A stretch of DNA of 64,000 bases from Nectonema munidae (Eukaryota; Nematomorpha; Nectonematoida; Nectonematidae). The DNA lies in NCBI GenBank assembly GCA_030549495.1, contig JAUIRK010001046.1, positions 582,501-646,500 of the forward strand, read 5' to 3'. Under the pieces are notes generated by a model that saw only the letters and a list, made by a program, of their open reading frames with translations, did no database searches and was not told the DNA's origin. The translations under genes were made by a program, and so were the position numbers. Shown in pieces: positions 11,291 to 22,275 of this stretch (within the stretch, counting starts at the first letter, position 1; each line of letters opens with the position of its first letter).

Positions 11291-13165
11291 TAAAAAGGAG
11301 AGATGGAGATTTGCAACTAGGAATGTTGGATCCATGACTGGAAAAGAAAAGGAAATTACAGAAGAGATGGAAAAAAGAGTATGGACTTAATGTGCGTTCA
11401 GAAAACAAAATCGAGCGGCAATACCACTAAAGAAATAGGAGAAGGGTATAAAATTTTGTATAGTGGAAATTCAAATAGAAGAAATGGAGTTTTTATAACT
11501 GCTAAATGGAAAGAAAATGTAATAGAAGTAAAGAGAAACTGTGACAGGTTAATGGCAATAAACTAAAAGGAGAAAAGGAAATATTAACAATTATATCTGC
11601 TTACGGACCTCAATCTGGCTGTAAAGAAGATGAAAAGGAAGAGTTTATGAACAATTTTGAGAATATGATTAGAAAATGAGAAACTGATTATAGGTAGAGA
11701 TTTGAATGGTCATGTGGGAAAGGAAGCTGATGGTTACAAAAAGGTACACGAAGGCTTCGCGTACAGAAAAAGATATGAAGTAGGGCCAAATATTTTATAG
11801 GTAGCCGAAATATATAAACTTTTGATATGTAACACAAAATACATGAAAAGAAAAGAACATATTATAACATATAGCAGTGGAGGGAAAAGCAGACTCATTG
11901 ATTATATTCTGACAAAACAAAAATAAGCAAAAAACTTAGAAGACAGTCTTTCATATACAGCGATATAGTGAGTCAACATAATATGGTTACCCTGGATATG
12001 TGGATTAACGAAGAAAAGAGGAAAATACTTAAAAAATTAGGAAGATACAGGGCGTGGAATTTGACGGAACCTGGGGTAAAATTAGAATTTAGAAAAGTGG
12101 TAATTGTTTAGGTAGAAAAAATATGGCAAACTCTTAAGCAAAAGTTTAAGAAAAGCGAGTGAATATGCACTAGGAAGAACAAAGCAAAAAAGCAGAAAAA
12201 AACATGGTGGTGGAAGGAAGAGATAAGAGAAACTATGAAAGAAAAGAAATTGGCTTTCAAAAAATTGCAGCAAAGTGGGCTAAAAGAAAAAATTGACAAA
12301 TATAAAATGATGAAAAAAGAAGCTAAAAAGATGATTACAATAGCTAAGAAGCAAGGAAAGGAAGGACTATACAATGAAGTGAAAATAAAAGAAGGAAAAA
12401 ACGTATTTACAGAATAGCGATGGCAAAACAAAGAGAAAAAGAAGAGATTGGAAACATCGATATTATCAGAGATAAAGATGGTGGAATTCCACTGGAGAAA
12501 GAAAATATAAGTAACAGATCGGCACAATATTTTGAACAATTTCTCAACTAAGAAAACGAGAGGGAAGAGATAAAAGTAATGCTAAAATTGAAAGGCTAGA
12601 AATGGAAATAGATATAAATGAAGTGAAGAAAGCAACGATGAAAATGAATGATAATAAAGTAGCTGGTGACAGTGAAATTAGTATTGAAATGAAACCTTGG
12701 GCGATAAATGTTTGAATTTAATGACCGATTTATATTGAATGCTATATGCAGAGAAGAAAGAATTCCAAAGGATTGGGAAAAGAGTACGATAGTGCCAATT
12801 TTCAAAAACAAGGGTGATTTCATGGAGTGTGCTAATTACCTAGGGATAGCATTATATTAGCTGAAACATGGATTGAAATTATTAGAAAAAATATTCGATA
12901 CAAGAATTCATTCAATAGTATAATCGATCGAAAGAAATTTGGGTTTATGTCAGGAAAGACTACGATAGATGCTATCTTTCTCGTCCGGAAATTGATATGA
13001 AAAAAAGTTAGAAGGAAACTTGGTAGTTTTTTTGCGGTTTTGTTGACTTGGAGAAAAGCCTATATGCGTGTTCCTAGAGAAATATTGTACTGGTTGAGGA
13101 AAAAAAGAATATCAGAAAAATTGGTGAGGATAGTTTAGGATTTGTAGCAAGCACTAGAGGAAGAG
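11290..13165 (+). mobile_element. RTE-type non-LTR retrotransposon (LINE), decayed
   Basis: The endonuclease part begins RWRFATRNVGSMTGKEKEI (about 11300-11360) and continues MDLMCVQKTKSSG, EIGEGYKILYSG and DRLMAIN with a frameshift. Later fragments include IIGRDLNGHVGKEADGY (about 11690), SRLIDYILTK (about 11890) and VSQHNMVTLD (about 11970). The reverse transcriptase starts around RIPKDWEKSTIVPIFKNKGD (about 12755) and reaches VDLEK..YMRVPREILYWLR (about 13040-13110), then the sequence breaks off. At least ten stops or frameshifts. It occupies intron 4 of gene A. Opposite-strand ORFs at 12082-12823 are its shadows. Confidence 0.85.
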
Positions 13166-14478
13166 TGTTGTAAAACAACAGAAGATCATAGATTTTATTA
13201 AAGACTCGTAATAATTTTATTTTTTATATTTTGGACTTTTATATTCCCTTATTATTTACATGTAGGTATATGTTTCATCCACGACTGCGTGTCTGAATAA
13301 AATTTAGATTTACATTTGTATTTAAAATAAAGCATGTTTTATCCACAAATTTTTTTTGTTTTATATCCTTTCAGATATAACGAAATTCGGATATACCAAA
13401 CTAAATTTGCCCCGAAAATGGTAGTTCGTTATAGCCAGATTTAAACCTTATTAGTGTTGAGGGGCGGAAAAAGCCGCCCTGCAGTAAAAAATTAATTGTT
13501 CAAAATTGGCTGAATCATACCCTTTAAATTTCGTGACTTTTTTTAAAATTGCTAGCTGCATCTTTTGGTACCATTTTCATTGTAGTTGAATAACCCTTTC
13601 ATGTCAAAAACTGTCAATCAAAATTACAAATTTTAAGCAAAATTTTGATATTATCTGTAGTTAACCTTATAACTTAGGTTAAATACTATCTTAAATTTAG
13701 GTTAATACTATCTTAAAAATTCATAATTATATAAAGTTTTGAACTCATAACACTTTATATATTTAATTTTTCAATAATCATGGCTTATTTTTATAAAATG
13801 TCAATCAAAATTTCGATTGATCAGAAACATATCTAAAAAAATATTCCTTCAGATTTTACATAAAATATAAGTTTTTATACTAAATCGGTCATGCTGGTTT
13901 CATTTCTGGACTCATTTTTTACATTTAGGATTAGAAATACCTATAAGTGGTAACAAATTTGCGGTTTACTTCAAAAACTATCCCCAAAAATATTCTTTCT
14001 AATTTTACATGAAATATATATTTCTATACCAAATCGATCATGCTGGTTTCTTTTCTGAACTCAATTTTCAGATTTAGAGGTCTTAAAATATCTGTCAGTG
14101 TCAATCAAATTTGCGGTTTATTTCTAAAAACTATCTCCAAAAATATTCTCTCTAATTTTACATGAAATGTATTGTTTTTATACAAAATCAATCATGCTAG
14201 TTCTAATTCTGAAATCAGTTTTTGCATTTAGAGGTTTTAAAATATCTGCAAGAGTCTATAAAATATGTGGTCTAAGTTTGAAAACAGTTTTCAAATATAT
14301 CTCAAATTTTATATCAAATATTGATTTTAGTCAAGAAAGCATAGTTGATAATTTTTTGAAATTGTTTAAAAAAGAAAATAAATAACCTTTGGTAGAAAAT
14401 TACAAGAAAATTATTAAACTGTCAATTTTCAACTTGAACACTGATATTTAAAAGGAAAAATGAAAATGATATAATTAC
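13166..14478. other. Intron 4 of gene A, right-hand part, with a local repeated block
   Basis: Contains two or three degenerate repeats of about 125 bp ('ccaaaaatattctttctaattttacatgaaat...atcatgctggtttcttttctg', near 13850, 13980 and 14100). No coding evidence. Confidence 0.5.
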
Positions 14479-14626
14479 CATATGGACATTCGATTTGAGG
14501 TAAAGTCTTCATGTTGTGTGTATGTTGATTTTGATGGAGTTCTCGCTTAGCTCGTGAAGAAATGGTAACTTTGTCATTTTTTGGATTTATTGAATACGTA
14601 GAATTAATTGTCTTGATAATTGCTTT
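14479..14626 (-). CDS. Gene A exon 4: propeptide end with furin-type RAKR cleavage site
   Basis: A 49-codon exon between a very strong acceptor (TTTTTCTAATTTTACAG) and donor TATG|GTAATT, phase 0 in and phase 1 out, which fit exons 3 and 5 exactly. It begins KAIIKTINSTYSINP, the propeptide segment where M12B proteins have a Y-x-I-x-P motif. Residues 25-28 are RAKR, a dibasic R-x-K-R site of the furin/proprotein-convertase type at the expected boundary before the protease domain. The NST motif is a possible N-glycosylation site. After RAKR comes a His/Gln-rich stretch ending in IECPY, a linker of unknown role. Confidence 0.85.
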
Positions 14627-14639
14627 CTGTAAAATTAGA

Positions 14640-16580
14640 AAAATAAATATCAATCATCCTATTGAATGTTTTAGTTTAAATCAAAAATTGGAGACTTTCC
14701 ATCTACAAATATAAATTCCTTTTTTGAAAAGGGATGAAATTTTACTTGTCTTCCTCTACGCTATATCTCAATACAACCAATTAAATAACATTGGCGATCT
14801 TTGTTACTATAGTATAAATAAAAGCAACAAACCAATAAAATCACTAAAACGTGATTTAATAACGAGCTGTCAATAACGATTTTATGCGATTGGACATTTA
14901 CAACGATTCCTTTTAATAGATCCCTAGCTAACTGTTCTTGAACGCTAGAAATATTAGACATTTTATATAATTGGAACATCTACTTAGGTCAAATGACCCA
15001 TTCTATAAAAACAAAAACTCAAATAAGAATTTTTCATACCTCTAAAAGAAATATGATGTTATTAAGAAAAAATATAAGAAAGTGAATAAAATCCAATAGA
15101 GATAAAAAAAAGTTATCAACCAATAGAAGAACAAATAGTTACACTTGCAAGGAAAACACAACTCCTATTAAATGTAATTGTAAAATGCATGCATATGGCT
15201 AAAGTTCAAAAAAGTATTTATGTTATAGCATTATCGAAATATACGTCAGTGTAAAACTTTGGAAATGATTGATTTTCGAAAAAAAATCTTATTTTAGCAC
15301 GATTTACCGGTTTGGCATTTTTGGAAAATTTAAAAAAAGATGAAAATTTTTAGCTTATGAACGAAATCATTTTGGGATGCAAAGATGTACAAATCTTGAA
15401 TATCTAACTGTATTATATATATAATTCCCATCTAAGAATTTAAAAAATCAAATATAGTTAACATAGTTTTGATTGTTATTTATCTCAATTTGTATATATT
15501 ACGGATTACTAATATTTGTTTCTGTTGGATATATCGATTTTTTACATTCAATGGCATTTATAAAACGCATGTCATTGTTATACACAGCTAACTACCTAGA
15601 AAAATCATGTGAGTCTTGGCAATGGAAATTAGATTAGTAAGTTATATTTTTTTACTAAATCGATAGAAAATTAATAAAAGTAAATATAATTTTCAAATAT
15701 ATTATTGAAATATTAATAAATTTGTATAAGTGTAAATTATAAAATTGTATATTTGATATTTTAATTATATTTTTTTTTAAAATAAAAATTAAGATTAAAC
15801 TCTATTTTTTAATTTTAATTATAGATATGATTTTGAAAATAAATGAATGCTGATTTTAAAATATAGAAAAAATGTGCATTTTATTAATTTATGGAAAAGT
15901 TGTGATATTTTACTTGTCTTTCTCTACGCTATATGGCAAACTCAATACAACCAATTAAATAACATTTGCGATCTTAGTTAGTAGTATAAATAGAAGCAAC
16001 GAACCAATAAAATCTTACTTCCTTATAAATTTATTAACTTTAGTAAAACTATATCATCTCACTGTTGTTTGGCATTCTATATTCATCAGTCATTTGAATT
16101 CTTGATATTAAATTATGGTGTTCTTTATGAAACATGAGATTTTGCAAAGATTTTGTTTCTTTCTTGCAATTTTTCAGATAACTCATAAATCTTGCTGGTT
16201 GGAGTTCAAATTACTCAAAGCCTCTCAAATATACGCATCTTTCTTTTTGAATATTCTAACTTCACCTCGTTTCAGCCCAATGTTAACCTCTGCCACAGAT
16301 CCTATTCAGCACTCTTCTAGACCACTTTTTCCTCAAAATTCTTTATTGTTTATACTCACATATCGGATCTTTTTCCAATTATACTTTCTTTAAACTTTGA
16401 TTTTAGTAGGAAAAAAATGTAATTTTGTAGTCAAATTCGATGAAGAAAAATTCGTAAGTACTTTTTAAAAAGTTGATTTCTCTTCACTTTTTTTGCTGGA
16501 TGATCCTGAAATCATGCCCAATAAAATTAATGATAAGTGAATTCAGACTAGGCTTGCTTGCAAGACTGTTCATTTAAAAT
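14640..16580. other. Intron 3 of gene A, left part
   Basis: AT-rich. The segment 'acgctatat..caatacaaccaattaaataacatt' occurs twice (about 14760 and 15925), so a dispersed or duplicated repeat is present. No gene seen. Confidence 0.4.
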
Positions 16581-16902
16581 TCAGGGATCGGCAAACTTTT
16601 TTTACCCATCGACCCCTTCATAGAACATTTGTCTTCACATCGACCCCCACCCCACATAGAAATGTTTCATAAAAGCATTAATCAATGTCAACAATTAAGA
16701 GAGAAATAGAAACCAAAAATGTCTCATATATCTTACACTATACAATGTGCTAAACTATGTTTTAAAAGAAAAAGGAGATTTATTACTACTATAAAGTAAA
16801 AAAAGCATAGAACAATTTGGTAAGTTTTTCTATCTTATCGACCCCTAAAGATCTGTTATGGACCCCCGGGGTCGATATCGACCACTTTGCCGACTCTTGA
16901 AT
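16581..16902. mobile_element. Non-autonomous hAT-like element (MITE)
   Basis: Terminal inverted repeats: left TTCAGGGATCGGCAAACTTT, right end GTGG...TTTGCCGACTCTTGAA. The inverted similarity extends outward through 'ttaaaattca/tgaattttaa'. Inside, 'atcgacccc' motifs lie near both ends in opposite orientation. About 320 bp, no ORF. The CAGGGATCGGCAAA terminus is typical of hAT MITEs. No clean 8-bp direct duplication could be read. Confidence 0.6.
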
Positions 16903-17034
16903 TTTAAATAGACAAAACTAAGAAATACAAATGTTACACGTTTCCTTTGATGAATGAAAACATACTTACTTTAATTAATTATAGAGACAAAATTTAAAGA
17001 AGAACTAAACTTAATTAAGAATTCCTACTCCAAA

Positions 17035-18785
17035 GTTAGAAAATTAGAAATAAGGTGAAATACACCATTAGAAAAGCTAAGAAAACTCATTATGAAAACG
17101 CATTGAGGATAAATTCTCTGATAATAAACACATGAAATATCATAAATTCCGTATTAAGACTTGATAAAAAAATCTCATTACTTCATCATTATCAATAAAT
17201 GATGATAGAATAAACGATTTTTTAAAATTGCACAAAGTTTCAATAAATATTTTACCGATGATCCAAGCTACCACTTTGACAATATGGAAGAAGCTGTGGG
17301 CTAGGTATCTCGCTATAGCAATTTTTTCGAATTTGAACAAATTAGTCTCAATGATGCACTTTTAGAGATTGACGCATTAAAAAGAAGTAAAAGTGAGGAC
17401 GCTTATCGTTTATCTCCTTTCTTGTGCGATTCTTGTTGAGAATATAATAGCAGTTCCTTTGTTCAAGCTATTCAATTTATGCGTTCAAAGATGTGTATTT
17501 CATAATCTTTTTAAGACTTCTAATGTTATTCCTTTCCTCAAAAAAAGATGAAATGTCTAAAATGGATACTGCCATTCAATCTCTCTTATTCCTATACTTA
17601 CTAAAATTTTTGAAAAAATACTTTATAACTAAAGTTAACTGCCTTTTTAATTACTATTCTTCATTTTATCGGGTCAATTTGATTTTAGAAGGGGCTATTC
17701 AACAGAAATGTACCATACTTAGCTATAAAACAAACGAAAAGTTTTAGGTTTTTTCATGGATCTTAACCCATTTACGACCGAACAAAGCAGACGACTTTAG
17801 TAATTCCTATTTCATTTAATTTAAAGTAAGAATTCGCGTGCGTTCCCTTTGGGAACATTGGTCTTAAATGGGTCAAAAAACCTTTGACTCAATTCTTTAT
17901 AGTTTGCTTATAAAAAACTTGAACTATACGGTTTTTTCACATGTTTCGTACCTAACTCATAAGAAAAATGTGAAATCATGTTGTTTGCTGAAGACATCTG
18001 CTTATTTTTAGGAGATGAAGTTCTTGATAGCTACAAACTTTCCAGGGTTGTTGGAAATATAAAGCATGGCAGAGAATTTTTTCCTTTCCAATGTTTGAAA
18101 GTTCTTTATAAATATTCGTTTCTTCCTCATCTACACTACACTGTTTTAAACAGGGGACACTCTTCCACAACAAAGTTACTTGCTCTTCAAAAAACACCCA
18201 GACTCATGTTTTTAAAAGCCACGTCATGCACACATCGCCTCTATTTTTTAAAATTTCCTCCCTCAAGATCTCTGATATTTATAAACTGACAATTTTTACA
18301 AGGAAATACATTCATCACTGTTTACCAGAGATCTACGAAATCGTGGCATCTACAATTTCGTAGAGAAAAGTTTTTCTCCCAGGTTTAAAGAAAAGATTAT
18401 TACCCCTTCGTTTAAGCTCTCGAACACCAAACAAGTTATCGTTAAAACTTCAATTTGGACATCTTATCTTCTGAAACTTTGTCTATCAAACATTTCAAAA
18501 TTACTATATTGCCTCAATCATCTCTAACTACAACATAACTTGTTTGACCTCTAACTGTTAATCTTGTAATAAATAGACATAACATTTTTTCATTACTCTT
18601 TCTGATAGTATACGCCTCGTTTATTTTTACAATTTGTACCTCCATATCTAACATGAAGAAGATTGAAAAAGTACAAAAAGAATTTACTTAATATTTAAAG
18701 GAAATGAAAAACCTCAGCTAGGACTAAAATTCGTAATCTTCCTACTTTATACTACCGAACAATTCGTAATGAAATGTTAACAAAA
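17035..18785 (+). mobile_element. Jockey/CR1-like LINE remnant(s)
   Basis: Plus-strand fragments follow the reverse-transcriptase order. VRYTIRKAKKTHYENALRIN (about 17050) is the pre-RT linker. FEFEQISLNDALLEIDALKR (about 17325-17390) is RT block 0/1. SNVIPFLKKDEMSK (about 17520) corresponds to V-I-P-I-x-K. The F-M-D-L..K-x-F-D catalytic block (about 17755 and 17880) is interrupted by a MITE. LSRVVGNIKHGREFFPFQCL (about 18035) and LPHLHYTVLNRG (about 18130) match the post-catalytic region. RDLRNRGIYNF (about 18330) is near the C-terminus. A further piece at 18655-18780 (KKIEKVQKEFT) looks like an overlapping 3' segment from a second copy. Dead. Confidence 0.75.
17763..17876. mobile_element. 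piggyBac-type MITE (106 bp) with TTAA-like flanks
   Basis: The insert runs CCCATTTACGACCG ... AAATGGG, with inverted ends AACCCATTT / AAATGGGT, flanked by TTAA on the left (17763-17766) and TCAA on the right (17873-17876). It splits the LINE's F-M-D-L / K-x-F-D block: the two halves are recognisable on either side. CCC ends and a TTAA target fit piggyBac. A relative lies at 39039-39089. Confidence 0.75.
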
Positions 18786-18849
18786 TTTACATTATAAAAG
18801 GTAATATCAATCTTAACAAAAATGTCTTACCTGAGTTTTCTCTAAGAAA

Positions 18850-19330
18850 ATTGGGATTCCTGAACCATGGGCGAATCGCTCACTACTGAGCGAAAATGGA
18901 ATTCAGGTGGGCAATTTTTTTTAGACACAGTTTGACAGTGTAAAAACAAATATTCAGATATTTTTTCTAAAACTTACTTTTTACACAGAAATTTAATGTA
19001 GTGAGATTTTCAATCGTAGTTAAAATTTTCCAATCATAAATTTCAGCTAGAACATCATATATTTTTCATAAATAAGGAATATAGTTTAACTTAAAAGCTT
19101 GCAATATGTAATCTCTAAAAGAAAATTTTAGGAAGATTTTATTGAAATTTTTAGGTATTTTTTTACTTCATTGTAAGCGATTTTAAAATTTATTACAACA
19201 ATCTCAGTGGGCGATTTATACAAAAACGGTCGAGAAACCTTACATTTAAGATAAAACATGAATGGCACGATGATCGATTTCTGAACATAAAAGTGAAATT
19301 TTTTAATAAGCTTTCCAATTTTTAGAGTTT
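18850..19330. repeat. Dispersed repeat related to 53440-53700 and 7980-8330
   Basis: Shares 'gaatttaatgtag' and 'aaaacttactttttaca' blocks with 53440-53700, and 'ctctaaaagaaaattttaggaagattttattgaa' and 'atctcagtgggcgat' blocks with 8000-8160. A decayed dispersed family, possibly part of the hAT element at 7980. Confidence 0.5.
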
Positions 19331-19551
19331 CTCAATTTGATAATTTTGATTGAAGGAAATTTATTATTATACGGAAAGATAGAAAAATACAACATTGTTA
19401 ATAATAATGAGCGTTTTGGAGTATAGAATAGGGTGAATCCAGTTCAATTTAAAATGTTTGAAAAACAGATTGCTATTATGTTTTTCAAATATTCATGTTA
19501 TTTCTCTATTAATTATTATCATTATTTATTTATTTCGCATCGTTTTTACGG

Positions 19552-21805
19552 ATGAAACCAAAAACAGCTAGTCCTAAAAATAGCTAGTTCTAAAATAGCT
19601 TGTCCAAAACATATAGTTCCAAAATAGCTCGTATACCAAAATAGCTAGTGCCATAAAAGCTAGTTCAAAAATAGCTGTTTTCAAAGTACAGAACCAAAAC
19701 ACCAATTTCCCATTATTCTTGTAATATTTTCTCACCACAAATTACCTTTTTCTTTTCGATGTTCACAGTTTTTCAAATTACATCATTTGAATGTCTCACC
19801 AAAGATGACCCTTTTCTTTTCGCTGTTCATACTTTTTCAAATTACATAGGAAAAAGTTCAGATTACCTTAAGTATTTTGAGGGAAAAAGCTTCTGGTTCA
19901 ACTGCACCACGACGTAGAATCATTGCTAACATTACGTCAAATATTGATTGTGAAACTTCGGCTTGCACGTCAAAAAGAAAAGCCCTTACGAAATGCGTTC
20001 AACGAAAAAGATAAAAAATGTAAGGTCACTTTCCCGAACCGAACTCACTTATAGAGATAAACTTACCAGAACATTTAAAAACAATTACAATAGAGAATTG
20101 CATGTGATTCCAATGAAATATTAACATTCACAAGTAAAACTATGCTAGACATACTTGCAACTGCTACACACTGGATGTGTGACGGTGCACTCAAAATGGT
20201 ACCACAATTATTTTATCAACCACACAGGATCCACGCTGTTAAAAGTAATATCTAGTTGAATGTGTCTACATCTTGCTGACAAATAAAACAAGGGAAACTT
20301 GTAAAAAAAAGCCTATAGTATATTGAAACAAAAGCGCCCAGCATGGCCGTATCAAGGGATCGTGGTGTCCCAGGGCAAAGGCCTGAATGGTGCCCCTAAC
20401 CCCTTGCTCTTTCTTTTCTCAATCATCTCCACCCCATTCTGGCTCAAAAAGTGATTTAGAAAAAATGCTCACATTTTTATTAAGCCACATAATTCAGATA
20501 TATACTGACTGAGTCGAAGACAGTCTCCATTAGATGTTCATTTTTCGTTTTAGCAGCAGCAAAATTATCGATGACTTCTTCAAAATCAACACAATCGATA
20601 ACTTCTTTCTCAATGCTCATAAGAGCCAGACTTTGGAGGCGGGCTTGCCCCATAGTGCTTCTTAGGTAGGACTTAATAAGTTTTAGCTTGTTGAATGACC
20701 TTTCACAGGATGCACTTGAAGTTCCAATTGTCAGCATGATCCTCAGAGCCACTTGTAGGTTCAGACAGAGTCCTGAGTGCGAGGACAGGAAACCAAGTAA
20801 CTCTATAGGGTTTGCCGGTTTTTCCTTGCGAGGTTTCAAAAACTTTTGAATGTCCTCAATTTCCATTTCAACCTCTGCTGCGTTGACGTAAGTGGCAATG
20901 AAATGGCGCCCCCTTGGCGTGGCTCTCCGGGGCAATTGCCCCCACTGCCCTCCCTCTTGATACGGCCCTGGCTTCCAGACTTACAGCCAAGCACAATTAC
21001 CATTGATTTTAAGAAGCCAGTTATGGATGCTTTCAAATATGTCTTTGAAAATGTAGAGTTTCAAGGATGTTTCTTCCATCTTTCACAGGCAATTTGGAGA
21101 AAAATTCAAAGTATTGGTCTAACAAACTTTATTCTAAATTATTTACTGCATTGGCTTTCCTACCCCCGGATGAAATAACCCAAGCATTTGAAGAATTGCT
21201 GGATACACTTAAAGATCTTCAAAGAGAACAAAAGATGGAAGAATTATACTGTTATTTCGAAGATACATACATTGGAAGGCCCCAAAGAATACGAGGAAGA
21301 AGAAAGCCGCTTTTATTTTAACCAATGATTTGGAGTGTTGAACAAAGGTCGACTGATTGTTTACCAAGAACTACCAACAAGCTTAAAGGATGGCACCGAG
21401 CAATTCAGACCCTATATGATTCCCCAAATCCTTCGTTATGGCGGTTTTTAAAAGGCATTCAACATGAAGAAAGTATGCAAAGACACATACAACCTCCTTT
21501 TTAATGTTATATAAATTTTAAATAAAGTATATCAGCTTTACTACTTTTTTAAACCTAGAAATAGAAATCCTCTAAGAGAACAGTTTCCCATTATTTTTAT
21601 AATGAATAGGAATATTGTAAAAAAGAAATTATGATCGTGTTCTTCCAAACCTAATTTTTCCTAGTCGAAGCAGACGATTATATGTCTAAACAGCTAGTCC
21701 CAAATTAACTATTTTGGTATACTAGCGATTTTGAAACAAGCTGTTTTGGTATTCTAGCTGTTTTGGTCAAACTATTTCAGAACTAGCTATTTCGTCGTAT
21801 ACTCG
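19552..21805 (+). mobile_element. Mutator-like element (MULE) with an hAT nested inside
   Basis: Flanked by a matching GTTTTTAC (19542-19549 and 21806-21813; ninth base G versus A), an 8-9 bp target duplication typical of MULEs. Both ends are built from short degenerate repeats of an AAAATAGCTAGTyC motif in opposite orientation (19555-19690 and 21690-21800). In between, the transposase reads WMCDGALKMVPQLFYQPHRI (about 20170) and LLTNKTRETCKKK (about 20272). After the nested hAT it resumes LPDLQPSTITIDFKKPVMDA, FQGCFFHLSQAIWRKIQSIG and YCYFEDTYIGRPQR (about 21250), then LPRTTNKLKGWHRAIQTLYD (about 21360). These are the MULE transposase motifs D-G-T-F, D-F/E-K-A, C-x-F-H and E-D-T-Y-I-G. Frameshifted, so inactive. 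Confidence 0.87.
20339..20970 (-). mobile_element. hAT fragment (ZMYM1-like) inserted in the MULE transposase
   Basis: The termini are inverted: left CAGCATGGCCGTATCAAGGG, right (read inward) CAGGGCCGTATCAAGAGGG. The minus-strand frame 20480-20935 encodes an hAT C-terminal dimerisation domain: LQVALRIMLTIGTSSASCER then SFNKLKLIKSYLRSTM, with the hallmark S-x-E/C-R-S-F. About 630 bp, so internally deleted. It sits exactly between two halves of the MULE transposase, and the MULE frame picks up on the base after the element. No convincing 8-bp duplication was read. Confidence 0.85.
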
Positions 21806-21899
21806 GTTTTTACAGCAGCTTTTACCAGATTTTTAATAATTATATTAAATAAAATAACTCCATAATGTAAAATAAAATCTAGCTTGCTTTCGTTTATCT

Positions 21900-22267
21900 C
21901 AGGGATGCTAAACTCTGGTCCTGCCTGATTCAATGTGGCCCAATTGAATTTGAGATTCGAGTCGCTACTCATTAAATTTTTTTGGTAAATCAAAAATACT
22001 AAAAGTGCCGAAGAAAAGAGAACTAGTGGCAAACATTTGTGCAGGATTCTGCGTATTCAAAATACAAGCATTGGTTTAGTGTGATCAATCAAAAATTAAT
22101 TGAAAAACAATCCCAAACGTCTTTCGAGTATTTTGATATTGATGTAATTGAAATATTCTATACTTATTTATATATTTTGTTTGTTAAATCAAACATACTT
22201 TTGTGGACTAGTGGGGGTAAAATAATTTGAACTTTGGCGCACTGTCCAAAAAGGTTGAGCATCACTG
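21900..22267. mobile_element. hAT MITE with 8-bp target duplication
   Basis: Left terminus CAGGGATGCTAAACTCTGG. Right terminus read inward CAGTGATGCTCAACCTTTTT. Flanks GTTTATCT (21892-21899) and GTTTAGCT (22268-22275) differ at one base of eight. 368 bp, non-coding. Confidence 0.8.
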
Positions 22268-22275
22268 GTTTAGCT

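Noticed and set aside
12082-12823. Minus-strand open frames of up to 143 codons
   Set aside because: Antisense shadows of the A-rich RTE LINE; the plus-strand translation matches reverse transcriptase and endonuclease.
20846-21036. Short frames spanning the hAT/MULE border
   Set aside because: Chimeric translations across an insertion boundary.
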